A DNA stretch of 42,736 bases from Endozoicomonas sp. SESOKO1 (lineage in GTDB: Bacteria; Pseudomonadota; Gammaproteobacteria; Pseudomonadales; Endozoicomonadaceae). Position 1 is the stretch's first letter, and each line of letters starts with the position of its first letter. The position numbers were made by a program, and so were the translations under genes. The stretch lies in the NCBI RefSeq assembly GCF_024606265.1, contig NZ_JAHHPP010000318.1, forward strand, positions 1-42,736, in the 5' to 3' direction. Below are positions 1 to 9,967 of this stretch, piece after piece. The notes beneath the pieces are model-generated. The model ran no database searches. It was given only the letters and a program-made list of their open reading frames with translations, and had not been told where the DNA came from.

Positions 1-24
1 TTTTATAAAAAAAGAAATTAAAAA

Positions 25-2541
25 TTATTTATCCAAAAATCTTCGATAGTGATTTTTAGCTCGCTCTTTTTCACCGTCCATGGCTACGGTATTCTCAAAG
101 GCTTTATTAACTTCTTCTTTGCCAAAAATATATTCAAGTAATTCCTTCTTATTCTCAGATTTGGAAATATCAAATTCGTCAGATTGAAATTTCTTTTCGC
201 TTTCCGGAAGTTCCAGCCTAGAACTCAAAAGTTTACTTGCAACACTATAAACCGCTTTGCCCAGCTCAACACCAACCAGTCTTTCATAATGCCTGGCCGT
301 GTATTCCCGACCAACCAATCCTTCGGTAGCAATGGCCTGCTCTTGTTGTCGACTCCAATCCAGTACTTCTGCACGCAAGTCTAAAAGAAAGGTGTATTTA
401 TTCATGCCGCTATATTCAGGGAGTACGGGATTCTCTAAATCTGAGTCACTAATATTCAGTTCACGCTCAAGCCTTTCAACCGCTTCTTTATGCCGCTTAT
501 CCGCCTCTTCATGTAACTCGTTATCCAAACCATCTTTTGGAGCAATAGCAGATTCGGCATCGGACACAGTTGACGCTGTCGATGAAGATAAGGACGTAGA
601 GGTTTGTAAAGGAGAGATAGTTGACTCGGCTTCAGGCAATACCTGGCCAAATCGATGCTTCATTCTGTCATTTCCATAAGTCTTCGCTGCCCGTATAAAC
701 TCGTGCAACAGGTCAAAAAACTCAATTCCCTGCATATCTTTATCAGCAAAACTCGCCAGTCGACTGCGTACTTCACCGATGGTCAGTGCAGGTGCTTTTG
801 GATCAGGAGAAAGTCTGGGGTCAGAAAATTGCATATAAACTTTATTCGTCAATTGTTCAATAAACTCATCTGTAGGTTTTATTAAATCCATAAGCTGATT
901 CGTTTGCCTTTCAACCTCACGCATTCTGGCATCCTGAAATGTATCAGAACCATTGGTATCCCTATAGTCCGTCACATGGCGAAACTGGTCATAAAGGCCT
1001 ACCGCAGCAGCAGATACCTCTTTTAAGGTCTGTGTATCAATCTCTCTGTCAGGATCCTGGGAATTCCTGTTCCGTTGTTCCTGAGCATGAGTCTTATTTG
1101 AGAATGGGCTGAAATTTTCATTAATAAATTGCAGGAATTTACCAATATTGCGAGTGAGGTCATCGTCATTCTGCTCCCCCACAGTTTGCGTTGCCACAGC
1201 AGAGGCCTTATTTCCCCCGGCAGTTGGCTCACTTCCACGATTGGTAGCAGAGGGTGGCCGTGAGTCTGTCATCACAAACTTGCCATCCGTATCACCAGTC
1301 TCTGCCTGTGGGCTTGAGCCAGGTTCAGTCTTATCGGTTGGTTGCTCTGGGGGTTTCGGTGTCTTGTCTTCCGGCGTATTCTGTGGATTCTGATTCTGGC
1401 CACTATTGGTCTGTGACGGATTCTGCTGGTTACCGAATAGAGTATTATGCGTTGTTACCCCCAAAGCCACACCCAGAAAAGCCAGGGCACAAATTGCGAA
1501 AAAAATCGCCGCATAAACGTTTCCTGTCATGAGACTGATCAGAAAAATGGCGCTGCAAACCACAAACCCAGTCCATAGCGGATTATTTTTGACCACATCC
1601 AACAATGATTGAATGGCACCCAATACCCGCTGCAGTAGCTTATTGGTGGTTTTACCACCACCTTCTACACCACCTCCTTCAATAGAGACTGAACCACCAC
1701 TCTTAACGGCTGAATTATTATCAGGATTGCCTCCCTCGATCGAGAGGCTGGCAAGTTCTGAATGATTATCACCAACCCCTCCCTCGATTGAAAGGCTGGC
1801 CAATTCACATTTATCGTCCAATACTGGCGTTTCACCATTAGCCACAGGAGTTGTAGCAGCATTAACCGGAAACTGCTCACCAGGCGACATAAGGTCACTA
1901 TTTTCTTTGAAAATCTGTCCCACAGCAGTGCCCAATTCAGGGCGACTAAACAATTCACCAATACCATCCTGACTAACCAATCGTTCTGCACCGGAATGAC
2001 GAGGTACATCAGAAAGCTCAGTAGTTATCGATAGAAGATCATCAAACCGAGATTCGATTTCTGCATAGCCATCCTGTGTTAATTGTTCGCCATCCAAACT
2101 CTCTTGATCGCTGAAAGCAGTAGTCGTTGGACGCAAAGTTGACTCCTGTCGCCTGAGGGGGGAGTTATCAATGAATGGACTTTCAGGCTCAAGAGTCGAT
2201 GATCGCGTTTCAGGAGAATCAAGGTCTGGTCCTGCACCATTTTCAATAGAAGCTTCTTCAATACCTTCAGGGATTGGATCTAAAGTTATCCAAGACGGTT
2301 GTCGAGGTTTAACAAGCTTAACGGTTCTTGACTCCGAAGGTTGACTCTGAGAAGAATCTGCTTCAGGAAGCGATTTTTTACCTCGGACAGAGAGAGTTGA
2401 TTCGTCTACTTCATGGGCAGTCACGCTCCGACGACCATTAGGAGTAACCAGCGTCCCCACATTCCCTGACTCTGGTACTGTGGACGAATCAGCAATTGGC
2501 TGTGACTGAGGGCCCGCCGCTGGGGAAAGTGAGCTTGACAT
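25..2541 (-). CDS. Large hypothetical protein with a central two-helix membrane hairpin
   Basis: An 838-residue protein that I do not recognise. The start is an ATG preceded by AAGGA at good spacing. Residues 1-300 are low-complexity and rich in Ser, Pro, Gln and acidic residues, with three degenerate copies of a motif like ELASLSIEGG around residues 245-290. Residues about 318-363 form two hydrophobic helices separated only by a short TGN turn. A Pro/Gln/Asn/Thr-rich linker follows (about 370-450), then a charged, mostly helical C-terminal half. No signal peptide is seen. The closely spaced hydrophobic pair in a long soluble protein resembles the bilobed domain of chlamydial Inc proteins and some type III secretion translocators or effectors. 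That is an analogy of layout, not of sequence. Confidence 0.75.
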   Translation of the reverse strand: MSSSLSPAAGPQSQPIADSSTVPESGNVGTLVTPNGRRSVTAHEVDESTLSVRGKKSLPEADSSQSQPSESRTVKLVKPRQPSWITLDPIPEGIEEASIENGAGPDLDSPETRSSTLEPESPFIDNSPLRRQESTLRPTTTAFSDQESLDGEQLTQDGYAEIESRFDDLLSITTELSDVPRHSGAERLVSQDGIGELFSRPELGTAVGQIFKENSDLMSPGEQFPVNAATTPVANGETPVLDDKCELASLSIEGGVGDNHSELASLSIEGGNPDNNSAVKSGGSVSIEGGGVEGGGKTTNKLLQRVLGAIQSLLDVVKNNPLWTGFVVCSAIFLISLMTGNVYAAIFFAICALAFLGVALGVTTHNTLFGNQQNPSQTNSGQNQNPQNTPEDKTPKPPEQPTDKTEPGSSPQAETGDTDGKFVMTDSRPPSATNRGSEPTAGGNKASAVATQTVGEQNDDDLTRNIGKFLQFINENFSPFSNKTHAQEQRNRNSQDPDREIDTQTLKEVSAAAVGLYDQFRHVTDYRDTNGSDTFQDARMREVERQTNQLMDLIKPTDEFIEQLTNKVYMQFSDPRLSPDPKAPALTIGEVRSRLASFADKDMQGIEFFDLLHEFIRAAKTYGNDRMKHRFGQVLPEAESTISPLQTSTSLSSSTASTVSDAESAIAPKDGLDNELHEEADKRHKEAVERLERELNISDSDLENPVLPEYSGMNKYTFLLDLRAEVLDWSRQQEQAIATEGLVGREYTARHYERLVGVELGKAVYSVASKLLSSRLELPESEKKFQSDEFDISKSENKKELLEYIFGKEEVNKAFENTVAMDGEKERAKNHYRRFLDK

Positions 2542-2661
2542 GAGAATTCCTTTTCAAAAATCTCCGATATATAAAGAAAAAGTCTAGCTGATGAATAAAA
2601 AACAAAATCAATAAATAAAAGAAATTGAATAATCACTCTCTCGTATGGGTTGGCAAGCGAG

Positions 2662-3075
2662 TTACGCAGAATCCACCGGACGTTCATAAAACTCGAGGAC
2701 TGCAGACATCAGATCTTTGGGACTGAGTATGCCCACAAGGACTCCCCCGGAAACAACCGGAATCCGGTAAGCCTTATCGGTCATAAATCGCTGATATACA
2801 GTAATAATATCTTCCTGTGGGTCAGCGGTAACCACCTCACTGGTCATATAATCACGCACCAGGCCCGCATCCTGGGAAAAATAGCTGCCATTCAATGTCC
2901 CTTCCAGGCAATCTGATTCTGAAAGAATCCCGATAAGCGTCCCTTCTTTATCAATTACCGGTGCTGCCGTAATATTGTGTTGCAACAAAATCCGGATAGC
3001 TTCTGCCACTTGAATATCCGGAGAAACGGTGACAACGTTGGGGGTCATGCAATCTTCAACAGTAATCGATCTCAC
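2662..3075 (-). CDS. Tandem CBS-domain protein
   Basis: A stand-alone CBS pair of 137 residues. CBS1 covers about residues 5-60 (VEDCMTPNVVTVSP, then APVIDKEGTLIGILSESD) and CBS2 about 72-130 (VRDYMTSEVVTADP, then IPVVSGGVLVGILSPKDL). Such pairs bind adenine nucleotides and act as sensors or regulators; the partner is not evident here. I place the start at the GTG at 3075, because a full-length Shine-Dalgarno (AAGGAGGTGA) sits just upstream. An in-frame GTG six bases earlier overlaps that Shine-Dalgarno and is less likely. The gene lies alone between the large hypothetical gene and ppa. Confidence 0.85.
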   Translation of the reverse strand: MRSITVEDCMTPNVVTVSPDIQVAEAIRILLQHNITAAPVIDKEGTLIGILSESDCLEGTLNGSYFSQDAGLVRDYMTSEVVTADPQEDIITVYQRFMTDKAYRIPVVSGGVLVGILSPKDLMSAVLEFYERPVDSA

Positions 3076-3504
3076 AATCACCTCCTTGGGTTTTCAATCC
3101 TGTCCGCACCAGCTAAGGACACTCTTTTTATTTTAGTTCTCCATCAAACAAATAGCTGAGTATCAGTAACCGGAAATATTCACTGTCATCAAGCCAGATC
3201 AGGGTGCACTCCCGGGTTCCGGGATTCGCAAAAGGCAAAAAAGGTTTACACGTGGTCGGTTTTCGATGGAAGCCAACACCCGGCTCAATCGCCATACAAC
3301 CATGAACGGCGAGTCCTGATTAGTGCATTGCGGCTGGGTCTCGAGTCAGCTCCCACGCGAACGGACCCTGTCAAGACTGCTTGCCAAAAGTTTTGGACAA
3401 CTTCGTTTCAAGGGTTGATCCCCCTTACAAGTGGAAAAGAGCGTTACAAACTCTATATAATACGCGGCAATTTCAAACTGACCTCACACAGAGATTGACA
3501 GTAA
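3076..3504. other. Intergenic region upstream of ppa
   Basis: About 430 bases between the divergent CBS-pair gene and ppa. I see no convincing ORF or RNA gene. A TATAAT hexamer at 3456-3461 is a plausible -10 box for ppa, giving a leader of about 40 bases. No good -35 is seen at 16-18 bases, so the promoter assignment is weak. Confidence 0.4.
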
Positions 3505-4032
3505 ATGAGCTATTCATCGGTTCCTGCTGGTAAAAGTCTGCCAGAAGACATCTACGTCATCATCGAAATCCCTGCCAATGCTTCGCCAATCAAGTACGAA
3601 GTTGACAAGGATATGGATGCCATCCTGGTTGACCGTTTCATGGCAACCCCAATGTTCTATCCAGCCAACTACGGTTACATCAACCAGACTCTGGCTGACG
3701 ATGGCGACCCTCTGGACGTGCTGGTGGTTACCCCCTACCCGGTTATCCCGGGCTCAGTGATTCGCTGCCGAACTGTCGGCATGCTGAACATGTCTGACGA
3801 AAAAGGCCGTGACGAGAAGCTGATTGCCGTGCCTCACGACAAGCTTTCCACCATCTACAAAGACGTCAAAGAGTACACTGACCTGCCAGCCCTGCTGCTT
3901 CAGCAGATTGAGCATTTCTTTGAAAACTATAAAGATCTTGAGCCAGGCAAGTGGGTCAAGATTGATGGCTGGGAAGGTTCCGAAGCGGCGCTGGAAGTCA
4001 TCAAGAAGTCTGCCGCGAACTACAAAGGCTGA
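3505..4032 (+). CDS. ppa: Inorganic pyrophosphatase
   Basis: Family I soluble inorganic pyrophosphatase, which hydrolyses PPi to two phosphates in the cytoplasm and pulls biosynthetic reactions forward, including sulfate activation by the CysDN proteins encoded further along. The 175 residues match the E. coli enzyme (176) end to end. The metal-binding signature DGDPLDVLV is present, with D66, D68 and D71 in the D-x-D-P-x-x-D arrangement. Other conserved blocks are the N-terminal [20 protein letters not shown] and the C-terminal [11 protein letters not shown]. It is monocistronic, with a hairpin directly downstream. Confidence 0.97.
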   Translation: MSYSSVPAGKSLPEDIYVIIEIPANASPIKYEVDKDMDAILVDRFMATPMFYPANYGYINQTLADDGDPLDVLVVTPYPVIPGSVIRCRTVGMLNMSDEKGRDEKLIAVPHDKLSTIYKDVKEYTDLPALLLQQIEHFFENYKDLEPGKWVKIDGWEGSEAALEVIKKSAANYKG

Positions 4033-4042
4033 TTTCTCGGGT

Positions 4043-4066
4043 AGCTCAGGCCTCGGCCTGAGCTTT
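4043..4066 (+). terminator. Hairpin downstream of ppa
   Basis: A perfect 9-bp GC-rich stem (AGCTCAGGC / GCCTGAGCT) with a CTCG loop starts 10 bases after the ppa stop codon. Only a short TTT follows, so it is a probable intrinsic terminator with a weak U-tract. Confidence 0.7.
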
Positions 4067-4112
4067 ACTGCCCATTTCTACTGCTTTCTTTTCTTTGTTT
4101 ACTACTCTCTGC

Positions 4113-4141
4113 TTGCATCTCTGATATATCGTTGCACAATA
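4113..4141 (+). promoter_or_regulatory. Possible dsbD promoter
   Basis: TTGCAT, a 17-base spacer, then ACAATA lie upstream of dsbD. A second overlapping possibility is TTGCAC (4132-4137), 18 bases, TTATAA (4156-4161), but it would leave almost no leader. Hexamer matching only. Confidence 0.3.
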
Positions 4142-4173
4142 AATAGTATTCGCCATTATAAACAGCAGCTTAT

Positions 4174-6015
4174 ATGCCAACATATCATCTCCGCCTGATC
4201 TGCTCCCTTTTTCTGGGCCTGATATTCTCATGGTCTGCGCAGGCAAACCTGAGCCAGCTATTCGGGACAGAATCCAGTAAAAACCGGGATTTTCTTCCGG
4301 TCGAAGAAGCCTTTCAATTCACTGGTCGAATTGAACAGGGTACGGCGATCATTGATGTTGCCGTAACACCAGAGCACTACCTATATAAGCACCGTTTCAC
4401 TTTTACCCCGATAGCCGATATCTCAGCACTGGATTCAGCTGACTATCCTGCCGGTGAATCGATTTTTGATCCTTATTACAATAAAGAACTGGAAGTATTC
4501 AGTGAAAACCTGGTTATCAAAGTTCCTGCCAGTCATTCAGGCAACCTGCCTGAGCTGGAAATCGGCTTTCAGGGCTGCGCCAGCGCCGGACTGTGTTATC
4601 CACCCCATAAAGTTGTTATTCCGTTGGTTACCCGGGCAGAAGTCAGCAATTCACCCATTTCAGCCAGTGTTACCCCAACGGTGGCACCAGACTCTGGGAA
4701 TACCTTCCAACAGCAGCTGGAACTAAACAGTCTGCCGATTGCATTACTTCTGTTTATTCTGGCGGGTATTGGCCTCAGTCTGACACCCTGTGTTCTGCCA
4801 ATGTTCCCGATACTGTCCAGCCTGATCCTGGGAACCAGGACACAGGGTAAAGCCAGGACCATTGCCCTGACGATGACTTACATACTCACCATGTCAGCCA
4901 CCTTTGCCAGCGCAGGTACGTTAATGGGGCTGTTTGGTGCCAGTCTTAACCTTCAGGCAAAGCTCCAGTCCCCATGGATGCTGATCCCTATGGCAATACT
5001 CTTCGTAGTGCTGGCTCTGAGTATGTTTGGCCTTTACGATTTGCGGCTGCCCGCCAGAATTCGGGACAGGCTCAATAGCAGCCAGCAAAAATCAGGCAGC
5101 TTGCCTGGGGCTGCCGTAATGGGGATGCTGTCCGCCCTGGTGGTTTCCCCCTGCGTCTCGGCCCCCCTGGCCGGTGCACTGGTCTATATCAGCTCAACCG
5201 GTGATGCTCTTTTTGGTGGGTTGACACTGTTTGCCCTTGGCATTGGCATGGGCATCCCCCTATTTGTCCTGGCTTCAGGCGGAAGACACTGGCTGCCAGA
5301 GTCCGGGCCCTGGATGAATGGGGTTCGTTCATTCTTTGGCGTGTTACTCCTGGGCGTTGCCATCTGGATGCTGGAAAGGGTTCTATCTCCATCAGTCACG
5401 CTCTTCCTGTGGGGTGCCCTACTAATTGGCAGTGCCGTGTTCCTGGGCGCTCTTCACACCAGCCTGAATGAAGCACGCCAGAAGCTCCGACAGACCGTCG
5501 GCATACTCTGCCTGATATACGGAGCCTGCCTGATTATTGGCGCCGCCATGGGCAATAGTGACCCACTGAAACCTTTATGGAGCAAAAGCAGCACTTCAAC
5601 AAAAAGCATCACTCAACAGGCAGAGAGTTCCGGCTTCAAGACGGTCACGACACTGAATGAACTGAATAACCTGCTGGCAGACGCAGCCCTGAACAACCTG
5701 CCGGCCATGGTGGAGCTCTATGCTGACTGGTGCATATCCTGCAAAGTCATTGAGCGGACCGTTTTTCCTGACCCGCTGGTCACTGACCTGCTCGCCACAA
5801 TATCCCTGATCAAGCTTGATATCACCAACAACACGTCGGAACACCAACAATTTCTCAATCAACATCAACTGTTTGGACCACCAGCCATGCTGTTTTACGA
5901 TGCCAGTGGGAATGAGTTGTCTGCCCTGAAATCCCAGGGTGAAATCACCGCTTTGCAGCTGCATCGAAAGCTGACAAAACTTCTTGCAGCCTCAGGAACA
6001 GCTACCGATGCCTGA
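4174..6015 (+). CDS. dsbD: Thiol:disulfide interchange protein DsbD
   Basis: Inner-membrane reductant conduit that passes electrons from cytoplasmic thioredoxin to periplasmic DsbC/DsbG and cytochrome c maturation. All three modules are present in 613 residues. An N-terminal signal peptide (to about SAQA) precedes an alpha domain with its redox pair at C135 and C141 (GCASAGLCYPP). A multi-helix core carries LTPCVLPMFP (C206) and SPCVSAPLAG (C327). The C-terminal thioredoxin-like gamma domain has WCISC (C520, C523). The start is fixed by the signal peptide although no good Shine-Dalgarno precedes it. The next gene is aroQ. Confidence 0.96.
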   Translation: MPTYHLRLICSLFLGLIFSWSAQANLSQLFGTESSKNRDFLPVEEAFQFTGRIEQGTAIIDVAVTPEHYLYKHRFTFTPIADISALDSADYPAGESIFDPYYNKELEVFSENLVIKVPASHSGNLPELEIGFQGCASAGLCYPPHKVVIPLVTRAEVSNSPISASVTPTVAPDSGNTFQQQLELNSLPIALLLFILAGIGLSLTPCVLPMFPILSSLILGTRTQGKARTIALTMTYILTMSATFASAGTLMGLFGASLNLQAKLQSPWMLIPMAILFVVLALSMFGLYDLRLPARIRDRLNSSQQKSGSLPGAAVMGMLSALVVSPCVSAPLAGALVYISSTGDALFGGLTLFALGIGMGIPLFVLASGGRHWLPESGPWMNGVRSFFGVLLLGVAIWMLERVLSPSVTLFLWGALLIGSAVFLGALHTSLNEARQKLRQTVGILCLIYGACLIIGAAMGNSDPLKPLWSKSSTSTKSITQQAESSGFKTVTTLNELNNLLADAALNNLPAMVELYADWCISCKVIERTVFPDPLVTDLLATISLIKLDITNNTSEHQQFLNQHQLFGPPAMLFYDASGNELSALKSQGEITALQLHRKLTKLLAASGTATDA

Positions 6016-6090
6016 ACATGTCTGAAACAGGCATGAAATTCTTCGTAACTGTCGTTAACCTCCTGTAACACGCACAAACTGGACGCACTC

Positions 6091-6120
6091 TTGACAATGG
6101 GGCAAAATGCCTGGTTAGTA
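6091..6120 (+). promoter_or_regulatory. Possible aroQ promoter
   Basis: A consensus TTGACA at 6091-6096, an 18-base spacer and TTAGTA at 6115-6120 lie about 125 bases upstream of aroQ. The -35 is perfect and the -10 is poor. Confidence 0.35.
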
Positions 6121-6244
6121 ACAAAGGCGATGCATTTCAAAGTCAATTGCGTTGTCCGGTTAGTCAAAACATGTTGACTGCTTAAGCTCCCTCCCGCCGG
6201 GCAGGGTCGCAACGGTGACAACGGTGGTCTTTAAGAGGATAAAC

Positions 6245-6697
6245 ATGGCCGACATTCTTGTGCTCAATGGTCCAAACCTGAATTTGCTTGGCTCCCGGGA
6301 GCCCGGTGTATACGGTGCAACCACACTTGAACAGATCTGCCAGAACCTTGTCCAACTGGCTACTGAAGCAGGTCTTCAGCTGGAAAGCTTTCAAAGCAAT
6401 GCAGAACACATTCTGATGGACCGTATTCATCAGGCAGGTAATGAGGGCGTGCGCCTCATCATCATCAACCCGGCTGCTTTTACCCACACCAGTGTGGCGC
6501 TGCGGGATGCACTGCTTGGGGTCGCTATTCCCTTTATTGAAGTACACCTTTCGAACGTCCATCGCAGGGAGCCTTTCCGTCACCACTCCTATTTCAGTGA
6601 CGTTGCTGAGGGGGTTATTGCCGGGCTGGGGCCTAAAGGCTATGAGCTGGCACTGTCTGCCGCCGTTGAAAAACTCGCCAGACAACCAGAAGCATAA
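6245..6697 (+). CDS. aroQ: Type II 3-dehydroquinate dehydratase
   Basis: Shikimate-pathway enzyme that converts 3-dehydroquinate to 3-dehydroshikimate. The product has 150 residues, the usual type II length. Family blocks are visible in order: [18 protein letters not shown] with the catalytic Tyr, [32 protein letters not shown] and [19 protein letters not shown] chose the ATG at 6245, preceded by AAGAGGA, over an in-frame GTG 30 bases upstream, because the protein family begins at this Met. The aroQ-accB-accC order is common in gammaproteobacteria. Confidence 0.96.
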   Translation: MADILVLNGPNLNLLGSREPGVYGATTLEQICQNLVQLATEAGLQLESFQSNAEHILMDRIHQAGNEGVRLIIINPAAFTHTSVALRDALLGVAIPFIEVHLSNVHRREPFRHHSYFSDVAEGVIAGLGPKGYELALSAAVEKLARQPEA

Positions 6698-6761
6698 GAG
6701 TACGAAATCATTCATCAGTACGTTGTTCACAGCCATAACAGCGTTCTGATCCATATACATC

Positions 6762-6803
6762 ACAGTGCAGCTGTTCTGAATAACGTTTAAGCAACTGCAC
6801 TGT
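6762..6803 (+). promoter_or_regulatory. Stem-loop in the accB leader
   Basis: A perfect 9-base inverted repeat, ACAGTGCAG (6762-6770) and CTGCACTGT (6795-6803), with 24 bases between the arms, lies 116 bases upstream of accB. There is no U-tract. It could be an operator or a leader structure for accBC expression; the role is inferred from position only. Confidence 0.4.
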
Positions 6804-6919
6804 CAGGCAAAAGTTGACCATCTGGAATCGTCCACTCGCAAACTCGAAGGTACGATTTCTTGGCAAAATCAACCACACTGGCCGACCAGTTCTGCCAGTA
6901 CAAGCATTTGAGACTGACA

Positions 6920-7378
6920 ATGGATATCAGAAAAGTAAAAAAGCTCATTGAGCTGCTGGAAGAATCAGGTATTGATGAACTCGAGATCCATGAGGGTGAG
7001 GAGTCCGTTCGTATCAGCCGTTACTCAAAAAATGCACCTGTAGCCGCCGCCCCCATTGCCTATCCGGCAGCCGCTCCTGCTGCAGCCCCCGCCGTCACTG
7101 AAGCAACGGCTCCTGCACCCGCTGCTGCTGAGCCTGTCGTTTCCGGTCACCAGGTCAAGTCTCCCATGGTTGGCTCTTTCTACAGCGCTCCGTCACCGGA
7201 TGCCCCGGACTTCGTCAAAGTCGGCCAGCCGGTTAAGGAAGGTGACGTGCTCTGCATTGTTGAAGCCATGAAGATGATGAACCAGATCAAAGCCGATAAA
7301 TCCGGCACCATTGACGCCGTCCTGGTAGAAAATGGTCAGCCTGTTGAGTTCGACCAGCCCCTGTTCACTATTGTCTGA
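6920..7378 (+). CDS. accB: Acetyl-CoA carboxylase biotin carboxyl carrier protein
   Basis: BCCP carries the biotin that shuttles CO2 from AccC to the carboxyltransferase in the first step of fatty-acid synthesis. The 152 residues begin [18 protein letters not shown], the standard BCCP start, so an upstream in-frame start at 6860 is rejected. An Ala/Pro-rich flexible linker covers about residues 45-75. The biotinyl domain follows and has EAMKMMN, with the acceptor lysine at K118. The biotinyl domain also has the SPMVGSFY entry motif. It lies 21 bases upstream of accC and is surely co-transcribed. Confidence 0.97.
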   Translation: MDIRKVKKLIELLEESGIDELEIHEGEESVRISRYSKNAPVAAAPIAYPAAAPAAAPAVTEATAPAPAAAEPVVSGHQVKSPMVGSFYSAPSPDAPDFVKVGQPVKEGDVLCIVEAMKMMNQIKADKSGTIDAVLVENGQPVEFDQPLFTIV

Positions 7379-7399
7379 TAATCGCCTGGGAATCGCGTT

Positions 7400-8740
7400 A
7401 TGCTCGATAAAGTCGTAATAGCCAACCGGGGCGAAATTGCTCTCAGAATATTAAGGGCCTGCAAAGAACTGGGCATCAAGACCGTTGCAGTTCACTCCAA
7501 GGCTGATGCTGACCTTATGCATCTGCATCTGGCGGATGAGTCCGTCTGCATCGGTCCAAACAACCCGGCAGACAGCTATCTCAATATTCCTGCCATCATC
7601 AGTGCTGCCGAGGTGACTCACGCCACCGCGATTCACCCGGGTTACGGTTTCCTGTCAGAAAATGCGGATTTTGCTGAACAGGTAGAACGCAGTGGTTTTA
7701 CCTTTATCGGGCCTTCGGCAGACGTTATCCGTCTGATGGGGGACAAAGTATCCGCGATCGAAGCCATGCAGAAAGCCGGAGTTCCAACGGTTCCGGGCTC
7801 CAATGGATCGCTAACTGACGACCATAGCCGCACCATGGCCATTGCCCGGGATATCGGTTACCCCGTGATCATCAAGGCTGCCGGCGGTGGCGGTGGCCGC
7901 GGTATGCGCGTGGTCTACAACGAAGAAGACCTGATCAGCTCCGTAGCCCTGACCAAATCGGAAGCCGGTGCTGCATTCAACAATGACACGGTTTACCTGG
8001 AAAAATTCCTGCAGAACCCACGCCATGTGGAGTTTCAGGTGCTGGCCGATGGCCAGGGTAACGCCATCCATCTGGGTGACCGCGACTGCTCTTTGCAACG
8101 TCGTCATCAGAAGGTTATTGAAGAAGCGCCTGCGCCCGGCATCCCGGAAGAGAAACGTCAGGAAGTGGCCAGTGCCTGTACCCGTGCCTGTATCGAGCTG
8201 GGCTACAAAGGTGCTGGTACCTTTGAATTCCTGTATGAAAACGGCGAGTTCTATTTCATTGAAATGAACACCCGGGTCCAGGTTGAACACCCGGTGACCG
8301 AACTGATCAGCGGCATCGATATTGTCAAAGAACAATTGAGAATTGCCAGCGGCCTGCCCCTGAGCGTTGGTCAGGAAGACATCGAACTCAAGGGCCACGC
8401 CTTCGAATGCCGTATCAACGCCGAAGACCCGAAAACCTTTATGCCATCACCTGGCAAAGTGTTGCAGTTCCATGCACCGGGCGGTAATGGTGTTCGTGTT
8501 GACAGCCACCTGTACAACGGTTATAGCGTTCCTCCTTACTATGACTCACTGATCGCCAAGATCATCAGTTATGGTCCGGATCGTGAAACAGCCCTTATCC
8601 GGATGAAGATCGCACTGGATGAAACCGTTATTGAGGGGATTAAAACCAATATTCCTCTTCATCAGGACCTGGTGACTGATCCTCACTTCAAGGAAGGCGG
8701 TGTCAGCATTCACTACCTGGAGAAGAAACTGGCTGAGTGA
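7400..8740 (+). CDS. accC: Acetyl-CoA carboxylase biotin carboxylase subunit
   Basis: ATP-dependent carboxylation of the biotin on AccB, using bicarbonate. It is a 446-residue ATP-grasp enzyme of standard length. The N-terminal domain opens with [17 protein letters not shown]. The glycine-rich lid loop is visible as [11 protein letters not shown]. Downstream are [14 protein letters not shown], the catalytic block [16 protein letters not shown] and the C-terminal [12 protein letters not shown]. The gene ends at a strong intrinsic terminator that closes the accBC unit. Confidence 0.98.
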   Translation: MLDKVVIANRGEIALRILRACKELGIKTVAVHSKADADLMHLHLADESVCIGPNNPADSYLNIPAIISAAEVTHATAIHPGYGFLSENADFAEQVERSGFTFIGPSADVIRLMGDKVSAIEAMQKAGVPTVPGSNGSLTDDHSRTMAIARDIGYPVIIKAAGGGGGRGMRVVYNEEDLISSVALTKSEAGAAFNNDTVYLEKFLQNPRHVEFQVLADGQGNAIHLGDRDCSLQRRHQKVIEEAPAPGIPEEKRQEVASACTRACIELGYKGAGTFEFLYENGEFYFIEMNTRVQVEHPVTELISGIDIVKEQLRIASGLPLSVGQEDIELKGHAFECRINAEDPKTFMPSPGKVLQFHAPGGNGVRVDSHLYNGYSVPPYYDSLIAKIISYGPDRETALIRMKIALDETVIEGIKTNIPLHQDLVTDPHFKEGGVSIHYLEKKLAE

Positions 8741-8760
8741 TTTCCAGTTTTTCCTCCCTG

Positions 8761-8800
8761 GAAAGGCCATCTCCCTTGGGAGTATTGGCCTTTCTTTTTA
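8761..8800 (+). terminator. Intrinsic terminator of accBC
   Basis: A long stem, GAAAGGCCA (8761-8769) with TGGCCTTTC (8786-8794), encloses an inner CTCCC/GGGAG pairing and is followed by a run of T. It sits 20 bases after the accC stop. Confidence 0.88.
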
Positions 8801-8928
8801 TTGGGTGCTCAGCCAGCGTCTGTTTATGAAGTACCCATGCTCAGCTACAATAGGCTGCTTATGTTCCATGAATTTCTCCCCTGAAGAACAGGCTGGAATT
8901 CTTATCGCTTTTCATTCTGGATAACACA

Positions 8929-9816
8929 ATGTCTTGGATTCAAGTCAGGCTGGATACAACTTCTGACCATGCTGAAATTCTGGAAGACCTGCTTCTGGAA
9001 GCAGGTGCCTGTGCGGTAACCCTGCAGGATGCAAAAGATCAACCGGTCTATGAACCAGAGCTGGGCACCACACCGCTGTGGAACAACACCGTTGTTGTTG
9101 GCTTGTTTGATGCCCAGACCCGCACCGATGATGTCATCCCATTTCTCAAAGCACACGCCGGGCTGAACCCTTTCCCTGACCACAAGGTCGAACTGGTAGA
9201 AGATAAGGACTGGGAAAGGGAGTGGATGACCCACTTTCACCCCATGCAGTTTGGTGACCGCCTGTGGGTTTGCCCCAGCTGGAAAGACGTTCCTGACCCT
9301 GAGGCTGTTAACCTGATGCTGGACCCGGGCCTGGCCTTCGGCACCGGGACGCACCCCACCACGGCACTCTGCCTGCGCTGGCTGGATCAGCAGAATAACC
9401 TGACCGGAAAAACAATTATCGACTATGGTTGTGGTTCAGGCATCCTCGCTATTGCTGCGCTGCTTCTTGGTGCTGAATCGGCTGTCGGCGTTGATCTTGA
9501 TCCACAGGCGCTGGAAGCCACTGTCGAGAATGCCAAACGGAATAACATCCCGATGGCCAAGCTGGAGGTTTTTCTGCCCGATGACGAACCAACCGATCAG
9601 GCCGATGTAGTACTGGCCAACATTCTTGCTGGTCCTTTGACGCAACTGGCTCCCAAACTGGCCAGTTTGACCAGGGAAGGTGGTTTCATTGCCCTGTCAG
9701 GTATTCTGGCTGAACAGGCGGATGAAATAATTCAAACCTACGAACCGTGGTTTGCCATGGATTCAGCCGTCACCGTTGATGGCTGGGCCATGCTCTCTGG
9801 TAAGCGACGTTCATAA
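8929..9816 (+). CDS. prmA: Ribosomal protein L11 methyltransferase
   Basis: SAM-dependent trimethylation of ribosomal protein L11. The length of 295 residues is typical. The N-terminal substrate domain starts MSWIQVRLDTTSDHAE. The linker carries LDPGLAFGTGTHPTT. The SAM-binding motif is DYGCGSGILAIAAL, followed by GVDLDPQA. The catalytic-region block is VLANILAGPL. It follows accBC, as in E. coli and Pseudomonas relatives, but is separated from it by a terminator. Confidence 0.96.
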   Translation: MSWIQVRLDTTSDHAEILEDLLLEAGACAVTLQDAKDQPVYEPELGTTPLWNNTVVVGLFDAQTRTDDVIPFLKAHAGLNPFPDHKVELVEDKDWEREWMTHFHPMQFGDRLWVCPSWKDVPDPEAVNLMLDPGLAFGTGTHPTTALCLRWLDQQNNLTGKTIIDYGCGSGILAIAALLLGAESAVGVDLDPQALEATVENAKRNNIPMAKLEVFLPDDEPTDQADVVLANILAGPLTQLAPKLASLTREGGFIALSGILAEQADEIIQTYEPWFAMDSAVTVDGWAMLSGKRRS

Positions 9817-9967
9817 GCTGGCATTGTGTGATGCAGGTATGACAGAACTTATTACTCCATGGGTTTCAATAGAAACTGAAGTACCTGCACTACTAATTAG
9901 ACTGGATTCAGTACGGGGGCTCTGGTCTAATAAAAAATGCAGCTTTAAAATCAGGTAAACAGTAAAC

